Part shown: positions 25,549-37,505 of the stretch, in pieces
Layout of the letters: every line of letters begins with the position of its first letter
Position numbering within the stretch: position 1 is the stretch's first letter
Assembly: GCF_013377885.1 (NCBI RefSeq)
Contig: NZ_JABKAU010000007.1
Location: forward strand, 62,001 to 126,000
DNA length: 64,000 bases
Origin: Hymenobacter lapidiphilus
Lineage (GTDB): Bacteria > Bacteroidota > Bacteroidia > Cytophagales > Hymenobacteraceae
Reading direction: 5' to 3'
Translations under genes and position numbers: made by a program
The notes under the pieces: model-generated
Database searches by the model: none
Told to the model about the DNA's origin: nothing
What the model saw: only the letters and a program-made list of their open reading frames with translations

Positions 25549-25989
25549 TTAGGGCTGGACTGGTGAGGCCGCGGTTTTTTCGGCATTTCCTAGGTTGAAC
25601 TTGATTCCCCAACTGCCACGTAGCACGGTGCCGTAGTCGCCCAGGCCAAGCACGGCCACTTCGGTGTGAAAACCTACGCGCCGGCTGGCAAAAGGAAACG
25701 CGACAATACCAAGTGGCACAACCCCTCCAGACAGTGTGTTGGTGCGCCCACCCACGCCCGCATACACATAGAAATCCTGCTGGTTAACGAATTTGTAGTT
25801 GAGCGTTAACTCCGGATTCATGTCCGACGTGAAGGCGTCGGTGCCAACGCGCAGTTCGGGATGAAAACGCCCAAAATCGTAGGAAAGGCCCACAAAAGGC
25901 AGGTCCGATTGGTGATAGGCCACGTTGAACTGGGCCTGTGCAGCGAGGCTGCCGCCGCCAATCAGCAGCGCGGTACAAAGTAATCTCAT
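25549..25989 (-). CDS. small outer-membrane beta-barrel-like protein
   Basis: 146 residues from the ATG at 25989, with a signal peptide (MRLLCTALLIGGGSLAAQAQ). The mature part is a series of short strands (LPFVGLSYDFGR, NPELTLNYKFV, FYVYAGVGGRTN, VGFHTEVAVLGLGDYG, RGSWGIKFNLG), which suggests a small 6-8 strand barrel. No family is recognised. The longer frame back to 26073 lacks a signal at its start. Confidence 0.6.
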   Translation of the reverse strand: MRLLCTALLIGGGSLAAQAQFNVAYHQSDLPFVGLSYDFGRFHPELRVGTDAFTSDMNPELTLNYKFVNQQDFYVYAGVGGRTNTLSGGVVPLGIVAFPFASRRVGFHTEVAVLGLGDYGTVLRGSWGIKFNLGNAEKTAASPVQP

Positions 25990-26144
25990 GGTAAGAATCG
26001 GTAACGAATGACAGTACTTCCCGGATAGACTTTGCACTGCAATGATAGCAAATTGACTCCTGGCTGGTCGCACTTCAGCCCAGTATATTTTGCGGACTAA
26101 TCGGAGGGCACCAAGCGCCTTTTCAGTGGCCGGATCTTGCTCTT

Positions 26145-26597
26145 TTACCCTCTTACCACTTCAAAATCGTGGCCGCAGTGGAAGCAGTGGCACTGCGGGT
26201 TGTCGGGGGCCATCAGCCAGAAACGCAGTTTGACGAACAGGCTGTCGGCGGGGCCGGGCTGGTGGCGGCACACCACGTCGTGGTGGTGGCAGCGGGGGCA
26301 ACGGGTGGCGGCTATTTCGGCTGGGTCGGGTGCTTCGGGTGCGGCAGCATCGGGGGCCACGGCGTGCATGTGGGTTTGCTGCGGGTGCAGAACCTCACGG
26401 GCCGTTTCTACGTCGGGGGCGCGCACGAAGAGGCTTACGTTGCCCATTACCTGGCCGTAAGGGCGGTTTTCATTGCTCAGGAAGCACGGAATGCCGGCCG
26501 CATCGAGCTGGTTGCGGGCCAGGTGGGCGGCTATGGAATCGGTGAACGAGTCGAGCAGCACAATGGCCGCCGCTTCGGAAGGAATATCTGCCGGCAT
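26145..26597 (-). CDS. DUF2007-domain protein with zinc-ribbon tail
   Basis: 150 residues. The first ~65 match DUF2007 ('putative signal transducing protein'): IVLLDSFTDSIAAHLARNQLDAAGIPCFLSNE, then GNVSLFVRAPDVETAREVL. The C-terminal part has two Cys pairs, CPRC and CFHCG, plus a His-rich segment (CHHHDVVCRH), which suggest zinc binding. Function is unknown; in other proteins the domain binds PII-like partners or is found next to metabolic enzymes. Monocistronic. Confidence 0.8.
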   Translation of the reverse strand: MPADIPSEAAAIVLLDSFTDSIAAHLARNQLDAAGIPCFLSNENRPYGQVMGNVSLFVRAPDVETAREVLHPQQTHMHAVAPDAAAPEAPDPAEIAATRCPRCHHHDVVCRHQPGPADSLFVKLRFWLMAPDNPQCHCFHCGHDFEVVRG

Positions 26598-26688
26598 GGG
26601 TAGAGGCGCGAAATAGAGAATCCACTAAACAAACGCGGCACCCGTTTGGGGTGCCGCGAAAGGTACGCAATAAGAGCCGCAGGCCGGC

Positions 26689-26832
26689 TTACTTGAACAG
26701 GTCGAGTGCCTTTATAAACGTCTGGGAAACACCCCACAACAGCGGGATACCCACAAAGGCCCAGGCCAAAAATACGGCCCCGCCCGAGCTGGGTGTTTCG
26801 GGCGTGGTGGAGGAAACGGGAGGCTGATTCAT
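26689..26832 (-). CDS. small subunit/partner of the OFA-type transporter (47 aa)
   Basis: This gene is under 60 codons. Translation from the ATG at 26832 gives 47 residues: a hydrophilic, Pro/Thr/Ser-rich start (MNQPPVSSTTPETPSSGG), one membrane helix (AVFLAWAFVGIPLLWGVSQ) and a short cytosolic end (TFIKALDLFK). The AWAFVGIPLLWGV motif is the mark of the 'MFS transporter small subunit' proteins encoded beside OFA-family carriers (from memory). It follows the carrier gene by 100 bases on the same strand. Confidence 0.78.
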   Translation of the reverse strand: MNQPPVSSTTPETPSSGGAVFLAWAFVGIPLLWGVSQTFIKALDLFK

Positions 26833-26932
26833 GTTGATGTAGCGCTTAGTGGTTGGGGCTTCAGATTTAGCTGCCAGTGCCTGGGTTGAACGTCATCCAA
26901 AGCACTGACAACTAAGTTCGAAGCTCAAAAAA

Positions 26933-28342
26933 TCAATGTCCGCCCGGCTCGGCGTCGACGGGACCCTTCTCGTTGTATTTCGCGTTGACGGCCGTTACGG
27001 CGAAATTGGCCAGCAGGCCCACTACCAGCAGGCCGGCCATGGCGTAGAACACCGTTTGGTAGGCAGCAGCACCGGTATACCCTTCGGCTTTGCGGCTCTC
27101 GTGCAGGAAGTTAACGATGAGCGGCCCCAGTATTCCGGCCGTGCTCCAGGCCGTAAGCAGGCGGCCATGAATGGCGCCCACCTGGTACTTACCGAACAGA
27201 TCGGAGAGGTAGGCCGGAATAGTGGCAAAACCGCCGCCGTACATGCTGATAATTACGCAGGCCACGACCACATATAGGGCCAACTGCACGTTATGGCCCA
27301 GCGTTGGAATAAGTGCATACAGAACAATGCCGAGGCCAAAATAGATGGCGTAAGTGACCTTGCGGCCCAGCTTATCGGAAGCCGACGACCAGAAGAAACG
27401 ACCCAACAGGTTGAACAAACTCAGCAAACCCACGAAGCCAGCAGCAGCGGCAGCCGTTACACCTCGTCCGGCACCCATGGCAGCATCAGAAAACGACTCC
27501 TGAACGAGTGGCGAAGCTGTTTCGAGTACGCCTATACCGGCAGTTACATTCGTGAGCAATACCACCCAGAGGAGCCAGAACTGCGGCGTTTTCAGCGCGT
27601 TATCGGCCGATACGTTGTTGTTGGTGATAAGCGCATTTTGCTGGGTACTAGGTACGTAGCCGGCGGGGGCCCAGTCATCGGCAGGCACCCGGATGGTCCA
27701 GACGCCGAACTGCATGAACAACAGGTAGATGACGCCCAACGTGAGGAAGGTAGCCGCCACGCCCAGCGTGCCGGTGCCACTGGTTTTGAAGTAGTCCATG
27801 AGGGCCACCGACAGCGGCGAGGCAATCATGGCGCCACCGCCAAAACCCATGATGGCCATGCCGGTAGCCACGCCCCGGCGGTCGGGAAACCACTTAATGA
27901 GCGTGCTCACCGGCGAAATGTAGCCGATGCCCAGCCCGATGCCGCCCACCACGCCGTAGCCGAAATACACGATCCAGAGGTTGTGCAGGTGCACGCCCAG
28001 CGCGGCAATAAAGAAGCCGCCGCTAAAGCATAGCGCCGAAGCCAGCATGGCCTTACGCGGCCCCACGCGTTCCAGCCACTTCCCGAAAATAGCCGCCGAG
28101 AGGCCCAGCAGCACAATGGCAATCGAAAAAATAATACCCAGCTGCGTAGGCGTCCAGTCGGCGGCAGCGGGGGCAGCGGGGTCGCCGCTGATAAGGGCGC
28201 CCAGCGGCTTTTTGAACACGCTGAAAGCGTAGGCTTGGCCGATAGCCAGGTGAATTGCCAGGGCGGCGGGCGGAATCAGCCAGCGGTTGTAGCCTGGTCC
28301 GGCCACAGTGCGGCTACGGTCCAGTAACGATGCTTCTGCCAT
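26933..28342 (-). CDS. OFA-type (oxalate/formate antiporter family) MFS transporter
   Basis: 469 residues from the ATG at 28342, with 12 predicted membrane helices. OFA-type features are NRWLIPPAALAIHLAIGQAYAFSVFKKPL, GIGLGIGYISPVSTLIKWFPDRRGVATG and GRFFWSSASDKLGRK. These carriers exchange monocarboxylates or dicarboxylates such as oxalate and formate; the substrate here cannot be told. No oxalate-decarboxylating genes are nearby. A 47-residue partner gene follows. Confidence 0.85.
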   Translation of the reverse strand: MAEASLLDRSRTVAGPGYNRWLIPPAALAIHLAIGQAYAFSVFKKPLGALISGDPAAPAAADWTPTQLGIIFSIAIVLLGLSAAIFGKWLERVGPRKAMLASALCFSGGFFIAALGVHLHNLWIVYFGYGVVGGIGLGIGYISPVSTLIKWFPDRRGVATGMAIMGFGGGAMIASPLSVALMDYFKTSGTGTLGVAATFLTLGVIYLLFMQFGVWTIRVPADDWAPAGYVPSTQQNALITNNNVSADNALKTPQFWLLWVVLLTNVTAGIGVLETASPLVQESFSDAAMGAGRGVTAAAAAGFVGLLSLFNLLGRFFWSSASDKLGRKVTYAIYFGLGIVLYALIPTLGHNVQLALYVVVACVIISMYGGGFATIPAYLSDLFGKYQVGAIHGRLLTAWSTAGILGPLIVNFLHESRKAEGYTGAAAYQTVFYAMAGLLVVGLLANFAVTAVNAKYNEKGPVDAEPGGH

Positions 28343-28518
28343 AAAACAGGTGGTTTGGGAGTGGAAAGAACGAAACCTTACCCCACGCCGGGGCCCTGAC
28401 CAGGGGCTTACCGGATTAGGATTCAATAAGGTAGACGTCTGGTACGGGGTTTAAACCACTTCCGGTCAACTATTTTTTGGTAAATTGCTATATCCTGGCG
28501 CTGCTACTATACCGGTTA

Positions 28519-30057
28519 CTACTGCTCAGCCGGTTGCCGGCCCAGCCAGCCACGCACCCCTTTCTCCCGCGCCGACTTCAGAAAATCCTGGATGCCATCG
28601 GCCATGCGCCGGGCCATCTGCTGCTGCTGCGCAGGGTCGGTCAGGACTTTAGCATCTTCGGGATTGGAAATAAAGGCCGTTTCCACCAGCGCGTTGGGGT
28701 AGTCGGTAGGGCCATTGAGGGCGAAGTTGAAGTTGCCCACCAGTCCCCAGCCCAACAGTCCGGTTTGCTGCATGCGCCCGTACAGCGCCGCCGCCAACGG
28801 CCGAAAGGCCGCGTACCGGTAAAAGGCGCTGGTGCCGCGGGCCGCCGCGCTGCCCGCCGAGTTCACGTGCACGCTCACCAGCAACGCCGGCCGCTGCCGT
28901 CGTAGCAGCGCCACCCGCTCTGCCATGCTCAGGCTCTCGTCGGCGGTGCGGGTGAGCACTACGGTAGCGCCGCGGCGCTCCAGCTCGCGCTGCAGTTGCC
29001 GCACAATGGCCAGCGTCAGGTCCTTCTCGCGGACTCCACCGGCCCCCGTAGCCCCCACGTTGCTGCCGCCGTGCCCGGCATCGAGGGCAATGCGCAGGCC
29101 GCGCAGCTGCAGCCGCGCCGGTGGCCGGGCCACGCGCACCACCAGCATATTTTTTTCGTAGCCGATGTGGTAGCCCCAGTTCTGGCGGTGGCGCAGCGGC
29201 AGCACCAGCCGGAAAATATCGGCCTGTGGCTGCTCGTAGTATACGGCCCCCAACGCCTGCAGACCTGCCCGCTGGGTTATCCAGTTGGTGTTGGAAGTGG
29301 CCCCGAACACATCAATTACCAAGCGGGTAGGGTTTTCCAGGATTTGCGAGCGATAGGGCAGCCGCTGCGTGAGCGGCACCCGCACATAATCATACACCGA
29401 GTCGCCCTGCACGCTCCAGGAGCCAGTGAGCGAGGATGGCACAAAGCCACCGGGCGGCAGAAGCCGGGCGTATTCCAGCGGCAGCCAGGCATATTGCCCC
29501 TCAGCCAGCCGCACCTGGTACTGGTCAGCTACCCGGCCCACCACGTGCAGTACCACCAGCGAGTCGAGGTAGCCCAGCTTGGCCCCGCCCAGCCGGTCTT
29601 CGCCGAGGCCATAGTTGAGGTGAGCCAGCGGGCCGCGCGTAACAGCCAGCAGCGGTTGGCTGGGGCTCAGCAGGCGCACGGGGGCGGCAGTGGGCAGCGA
29701 GTCGAGGCGGCCGTTGGGCAGGCGCAGGTGCAGCCACAACGGCCGGCCCGCAGCCCCGCCCAGCGTATCGGCGGGCTGTATTATGTAGGTGCCCTGGTAC
29801 ACCCCTCGCCGGCCGCCGGCCAGCTCGGGGGCCAACTCCGCAAGGGGGCGACCACCGAGAAAGGTGGCCCGACCACCCGGCGTACCTATGAGGCGCACCT
29901 GCAGCGCATCACCCGGGCTGAGCCATTGCTCACCGGCGGGCACAGTTTCCACTTTCTGAATCAGGCGCTGGGCCTGCACTGCGGCCACCGGCAATAGCAA
30001 CCCGCAGACCAGCAGGGCCGCCCGCCAGATGGCCCGGAAATCAGTTTTCAGCCGCAT
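28519..30057 (-). CDS. N-acetylmuramoyl-L-alanine amidase (Amidase_3)
   Basis: 512 residues from the ATG at 30057, with a signal peptide ending AVQAQ. A long N-terminal part (about 25-315) is mainly beta and includes an AMIN-like segment (RSQILENPTRLVIDVFGATSN). The catalytic domain (about 320-495) shows the zinc ligands of the family: His in ALDAGHGG, Glu in VREKDLTL, His in SVHVNS and the catalytic Glu in LVETAFISN. It removes stem peptides from peptidoglycan, probably in the periplasm. Longer than E. coli AmiA/C. Confidence 0.9.
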   Translation of the reverse strand: MRLKTDFRAIWRAALLVCGLLLPVAAVQAQRLIQKVETVPAGEQWLSPGDALQVRLIGTPGGRATFLGGRPLAELAPELAGGRRGVYQGTYIIQPADTLGGAAGRPLWLHLRLPNGRLDSLPTAAPVRLLSPSQPLLAVTRGPLAHLNYGLGEDRLGGAKLGYLDSLVVLHVVGRVADQYQVRLAEGQYAWLPLEYARLLPPGGFVPSSLTGSWSVQGDSVYDYVRVPLTQRLPYRSQILENPTRLVIDVFGATSNTNWITQRAGLQALGAVYYEQPQADIFRLVLPLRHRQNWGYHIGYEKNMLVVRVARPPARLQLRGLRIALDAGHGGSNVGATGAGGVREKDLTLAIVRQLQRELERRGATVVLTRTADESLSMAERVALLRRQRPALLVSVHVNSAGSAAARGTSAFYRYAAFRPLAAALYGRMQQTGLLGWGLVGNFNFALNGPTDYPNALVETAFISNPEDAKVLTDPAQQQQMARRMADGIQDFLKSAREKGVRGWLGRQPAEQ

Positions 30058-30093
30058 AGCGAAGGGTAGTGAGTGCAGGCCTGTCAGCACGCC

Positions 30094-30180
30094 GTAGGGG
30101 CGGGGCTTGTCCCCGCCCGCCGTTGAACGATTCCCATTGAAGCGGTGCGAACGGCGGGCGGGGACAAGCTCCGCTCCTAC
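30094..30180. repeat. GC-rich palindromic element, family B copy 2
   Basis: GTAGGGGCGGGGCTTGTCCC at the left, GGGACAAGCTCCGCTCCTAC at the right, with inner CGCCGTTGAACG. It lies upstream of the amidase gene, 37 bases from its ATG. Confidence 0.92.
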
Positions 30181-30246
30181 AGCACCCGCTGTAATTAGGA
30201 CTACGAAATGAGAAGCCGCGCCCCGGTAGAACCCGAGCTGAGCCAG

Positions 30247-30774
30247 TTAGGGCTGCTTAACGGCCTCGCCCAGGTCTTTCACGTCGCGGCTGGTTTCGAG
30301 GGCCGTAAACTCGGTTTGCAGCGCCCGGATGTGCAGCTCGTCGCGGCCCTTTATGTCGAGGCGCACGGCCCGGAACTGGGCGTTTAGCTGGCGGCTGATG
30401 GCTGTAGCGTAATCCCAGTCGCGCTGGCTCCACTGCTTGCGGCGGGCGCGTACCTGCTGCATAAACTGCACAAAAGCGGGCTCGATGGTGGCCGGCGTAA
30501 GGCTGCCGATGGCGGAATAGGAGCCCAGCAGCTCGTTGCTGAAGGCCTGCTCGGCGGCGGGGTCGAGGGGCTGGCGGTTGCGGACGCGCGAAACGGAGTC
30601 GAAGCGGGCCGCACGCCGGCCGGCCACGCGCAGCTTGTCGGCGGCGCGCTCGGCCAGCGTATCGAGTTTCTGGGTTTCTCTCTCCACCACCTCCTGCCGC
30701 TCACGCGGGGTCGAGTCGCAGGAAGAAAGCAGGCTGGCAGCGGCCAGCAACGAAAGCAAAACGGGCATTTTCAT
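30247..30774 (-). CDS. helical lipoprotein of unknown function
   Basis: 175 residues with a lipobox (LLSSCDS, Cys at 19) and a mature part that is almost wholly alpha-helical with a coiled-coil-like start (RERQEVVERETQKLDTLAERAADKL). It resembles what I know as DUF6565, but this is from memory. On the minus strand TACCTTGG (30778-30785) lies three bases before the ATG, so either the message is leaderless or translation starts at the second ATG at 30768. Confidence 0.65.
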   Translation of the reverse strand: MKMPVLLSLLAAASLLSSCDSTPRERQEVVERETQKLDTLAERAADKLRVAGRRAARFDSVSRVRNRQPLDPAAEQAFSNELLGSYSAIGSLTPATIEPAFVQFMQQVRARRKQWSQRDWDYATAISRQLNAQFRAVRLDIKGRDELHIRALQTEFTALETSRDVKDLGEAVKQP

Positions 30775-30826
30775 GCCCCAAGGTAAAACTTGTCGGGCAT
30801 ACTGTGGCTACCGAAGGCCCTTTGGC

Positions 30827-31405
30827 TTAGCGCCCGGCCAGCCGGAAGGTGAAGGGAACGTCAATCCTCGATACCACGGCGCGGCTGCCCACACGGGCCG
30901 GAATCCACTGATCGGGAATGCCGCGGGCCACGCGCAGCGCCTCCTCGTCGCAGCCGGCCCCGATACCGAGCAGCACCTGCTGGTTGCTGGCTTGCCCAAG
31001 CGTATCAACGGTAATCGTGATGATAACCCGGCCCTGCACATTTTTAGCCGCGGCCGCGGCCGGGTAGCTTAGCCGGCTCATGTAGCCAGCCAGCTCGGTG
31101 TCGCCCCCGATAAAGAAGATCGGATGAGTTACCCGCGCGCGGCTCCACTCGCCGCTGGCCGTCCGTACCGGGTACAGCACGTCATCGAAAGGCCGAAAAA
31201 AGACCAGCCGACCAGCCGAGTGGTCGTACTTCTGGGCAATAACCTGCGAGCCGTCGCGGGTGGTGGCGTAGTATTCCCACACGCCTACTTTCTCGCCCTT
31301 TTCCATCAGGCCGCTGCCGGCAGCGGTTTTGCGTAGCTTCTGGGCCGGGGCCGAAATCGACAGCAGCAGGCCAAAGGCCAGACTAAGTAGGAAAGCGTGT
31401 TTCAT
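30827..31405 (-). CDS. secreted TonB C-terminal-domain protein
   Basis: 192 residues. A signal peptide (to about 21) precedes a short MORN-like strand segment (GSGLMEKGEKVGVWEYY). The last ~95 residues are a TonB C-terminal domain (LSYPAAAAAKNVQGRVIITITVDTLGQ, GCDEEALRVARGI and VPFTFRLAGR). A canonical N-terminal membrane anchor for ExbB/ExbD is absent, so it is not a standard energy transducer. The protein pattern is common in Bacteroidota. Monocistronic. Confidence 0.78.
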   Translation of the reverse strand: MKHAFLLSLAFGLLLSISAPAQKLRKTAAGSGLMEKGEKVGVWEYYATTRDGSQVIAQKYDHSAGRLVFFRPFDDVLYPVRTASGEWSRARVTHPIFFIGGDTELAGYMSRLSYPAAAAAKNVQGRVIITITVDTLGQASNQQVLLGIGAGCDEEALRVARGIPDQWIPARVGSRAVVSRIDVPFTFRLAGR

Positions 31406-31664
31406 AGCAATAGAACGAACAGGGCGGGAAGCCGAAAGACGCCGCCGCTACCAGCGTTTGTCGATCGTGTATACAAATAAAAACATTTCTTTAGTACAAA
31501 TCCGCCCTTTCCCATTTTCTACATGGCAAAGCACCTCAACAAGCTTCAAATAGCAAAAAAGCTTTTGATCACACTACTTCAGCAAGCCAGCTGCCATTAA
31601 TGACTAGCTAGAGGAAGCATGGCTTACAGCCAATCATTTCATATAAAAATACAAATTCATTCTA

Positions 31665-32126
31665 TTACTCAAGCTCCTCCCGCAAGGTGCGCAGCTGGGC
31701 CTGCAAACCGGGCCAGGCGGGGCAGATCTGCTCGATGCGCTGCAGCACCCGCACCGCACCGCGCGCGTCGCCGAGGGCGCGCAGCATAAGTGCCTGGCCC
31801 GACAGCGCCCCGAAGTGGCGGGGCTCGCGCAGCAAGGTTTCGCGCACGTCTCCGAGGGCCGCTTTGTACTCGCCCCGCAGAAAGTAGGCGGTGGCCCGCT
31901 TGTTCCAGCCCTCGGCATAGTCGGGCGCTGTTTCGGTGAGGAAGGTGAATTCGCGGATGGCCAGCCCGTAGTCGCCGGCCGAGAGGGCGCGGGTGCCGGT
32001 TTCGAGGCGCTTATCCAGCAGCGGGTGGCCGGCCGTGAGCCAGATTTGCCAGATGCCATCCTGCAGGGTCTCAATTTCGGCCGGTGCCGTGGCCTCGCGC
32101 AGGCGGCTGAACAGGTCGTCGAGCAT
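31665..32126 (-). CDS. tetratricopeptide-repeat protein
   Basis: 153 residues with two or three TPR units (ALSAGDYGLAIREFTFLTETAPDYAEGWNKRATAYFLRGEYKAALGDV, then GALSGQALMLRALGDARGAVRVLQ) after an N-terminal helix pair. It has no signal peptide, so it is a cytosolic scaffold of unknown partners. The 259-base gap 31406-31664 next to it is AT-rich and shows no gene. Confidence 0.82.
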   Translation of the reverse strand: MLDDLFSRLREATAPAEIETLQDGIWQIWLTAGHPLLDKRLETGTRALSAGDYGLAIREFTFLTETAPDYAEGWNKRATAYFLRGEYKAALGDVRETLLREPRHFGALSGQALMLRALGDARGAVRVLQRIEQICPAWPGLQAQLRTLREELE

Positions 32127-32200
32127 GAGGTGAGGCGGTAAAGTGAGAGGGTGAGATAGGGAGTTGGCGGTCAGGCTGCCTTATTGGTGGCAAGTATAAA

Positions 32201-32301
32201 GAACGTCATTCAGAGCGTAGCGAAGAATCTCGCGTGCTGACGTTGCCATAGTATAACAACGTCAGCACGCGAGATTCTTCGCTACACTCTGAATGACGTT
32301 C
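32201..32301. repeat. palindromic element, GTCATTCAGAGC type
   Basis: The left arm GAACGTCATTCAGAGCGTAG... and the right arm ...CTACACTCTGAATGACGTTC pair over about 44 bases with one mismatch; the loop is GCCATAGTATAAC. It lies 29 bases from the metF stop and may end the metH-metF transcript. Confidence 0.9.
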
Positions 32302-32329
32302 AACTCACTGTTTTCTCCACCCCATCACG

Positions 32330-33286
32330 CTAGAACAGCGCGGCCGCTACCTGGCGGATGCTGTCGGATTTGCCCATGCTATAGTAGTGCAGGCAGGGCA
32401 CGCCGTGGGCCATCAGCTCGCGGCTCTGGTTGATGCACCATTCGAGGCCGATCTGGCGGGCGGCAGCGTTGTCGGGGGCCAGGTGCACGGCGTCGGCCAG
32501 CTCCTCGGGCAGGTTGAGATAGAAGGTACGCGGCAGCATGGTAAGCTGGCCTTTGGTGGTGAGCGGCTTGAGGCCGGGGATGATGGGCACCATAATGCCG
32601 GCTTCGCGGCAGCGCCGCTCAAAAGCAAAAAACTGCTCGTTGTCAAAGAACATCTGGGTCACGATGTACTCGGCCCCGCGGTCGACCTTGTGCTTGAGGT
32701 AGCGCAAATCGGCCCCGTAGTTGGGCGACTCGAAGTGCTTTTCGGGGTAGCCAGCCGTACCAATGCAGAAGTCGGTGGCCCAGGTATCGTCCTGAGCCTC
32801 ATCGAGGTACTCGCCCTTGTTGAGGTCCGACACCTGCCCAATCAGGTCGCAGGCGTAGCTGTGGCCGTCGGGCTCGGGCATGAAGCGTCCCTCGCTCTTG
32901 ATTGGGTCGCCACGCAGGGCCAGCACGTTGTCGATGCCCAGAAAGTGGAGGTCGATGAGGGCGTTTTCGGTTTCCTCCTTCGTGAAGCCGCCGCAAATCA
33001 GGTGGGGCACGGTGTCCACGTCGAAGCGGTTTTTTATGGCCGCGCAGATGCCCACCGTGCCGGGGCGGCGGCGCACGGTTTTCTTTTCGAGCAGGCCGTT
33101 GGGGTGCTGGCGGTACACGTACTCCTCGCGGTGGTAGGTCACGTCAATAAATGGCGGCTTGAACTCCAGCAGCGGCTCGATATTGGAAAACAGCGTCTGG
33201 ATATTCTCGCCCTTTTTGGGCGGCAGTACTTCGAAGGAAAACAGGGTTTTGCCCTCGGCGCGAGTTAGGTGTTCAGTTACTTTCAT
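32330..33286 (-). CDS. metF: methylenetetrahydrofolate reductase
   Basis: 318 residues from the ATG at 33286. It reduces 5,10-methylene-THF to 5-methyl-THF, the methyl donor for MetH. Visible family features: FSFEVLPPKKG (catalytic Glu), FIDVTYHREEY, HLICGGFTKEETENALIDL, NVLALRGDPI, and RGAEYIVTQMFFDNEQFF with the Gln used in substrate binding. It follows metH with a family B repeat filling the 102-base gap, and probably depends on the SAM riboswitch upstream of metH. Confidence 0.95.
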   Translation of the reverse strand: MKVTEHLTRAEGKTLFSFEVLPPKKGENIQTLFSNIEPLLEFKPPFIDVTYHREEYVYRQHPNGLLEKKTVRRRPGTVGICAAIKNRFDVDTVPHLICGGFTKEETENALIDLHFLGIDNVLALRGDPIKSEGRFMPEPDGHSYACDLIGQVSDLNKGEYLDEAQDDTWATDFCIGTAGYPEKHFESPNYGADLRYLKHKVDRGAEYIVTQMFFDNEQFFAFERRCREAGIMVPIIPGLKPLTTKGQLTMLPRTFYLNLPEELADAVHLAPDNAAARQIGLEWCINQSRELMAHGVPCLHYYSMGKSDSIRQVAAALF

Positions 33287-33290
33287 ACAA

Positions 33291-33388
33291 GTAGGGGCGG
33301 GGCTTGCCCCCGCCCGGCTAGCGGAACGATGTCGTGTAAAAGGATTGAGCGGACGGCGCGACCGTCCGGGCGGGGACAAGCCCCGCCC

Positions 33389-33392
<4 letters not shown>
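33291..33392. repeat. GC-rich palindromic element, family B copy 3
   Basis: GTAGGGGCGGGGCTTGCCCC at the left and GACAAGCCCCGCCCCTAC at the right. It fills nearly all of the metH-metF intergenic gap: its right end supplies the metH stop codon TAG (33389-33391, minus strand), and its left end is four bases from the metF ATG. Confidence 0.92.
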
Positions 33393-37207
<3,815 letters not shown>

Positions 37208-37279
37208 AACGGCTCGGCTGGAAAAATCGGCGATAAAAACGCCTATCCAGAAAGAGCCGGGCACAAAGCCGGTTCCGCA

Positions 37280-37387
37280 CTTATCTTCTTCCAGACCGAC
37301 CAGCGGCTTGAAAAGGGAGTTAGCACCTTGTTTAAATCAGGTTGCTAAGACGTCATCGGGCCCAATCCCTCGGTCTTTCTGGATAAG
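37280..37387 (-). ncRNA. SAM-I (S-box) riboswitch upstream of metH
   Basis: On the minus strand CTTATCCAGA ... GGAAGATAAG-like ends pair as P1. In order: AGAAAGACCGAGGGA, TTGGGCCCGATGACGTC, TTAGCAACCTG, AAGGTGCTAACTCC and the closing GGTCGGTCTGGAAG. These are the conserved S-box core segments (GAGGGA, GGCCCgAUGA, GCAACC, AAGGUGCuAAnUCC). SAM binding should repress expression. The 3' end lies about 72 bases before the metH ATG; no clear terminator stem is seen, so control of translation is likely. Confidence 0.92.
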
Positions 37388-37395
37388 TAACGGGG

Positions 37396-37426
37396 CAAAG
37401 ATACGGCCGAAACCACAGATTGGCAA
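37396..37426 (-). promoter_or_regulatory. promoter of the metH riboswitch transcript
   Basis: On the minus strand TTG (37426-37424), a 20-base spacer and TATCTTTG (37403-37396) match the Bacteroidota -33/-7 pattern. The riboswitch P1 begins nine bases downstream, as expected for the transcript start. Confidence 0.7.
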
Positions 37427-37505
37427 GACGGCAGGGTGGCCATGCTTTCCCAACGTCGCTTCCGGTTTCGCGTAAGCCTTACTTCCACCCTATCGAACTT
37501 CAGTT

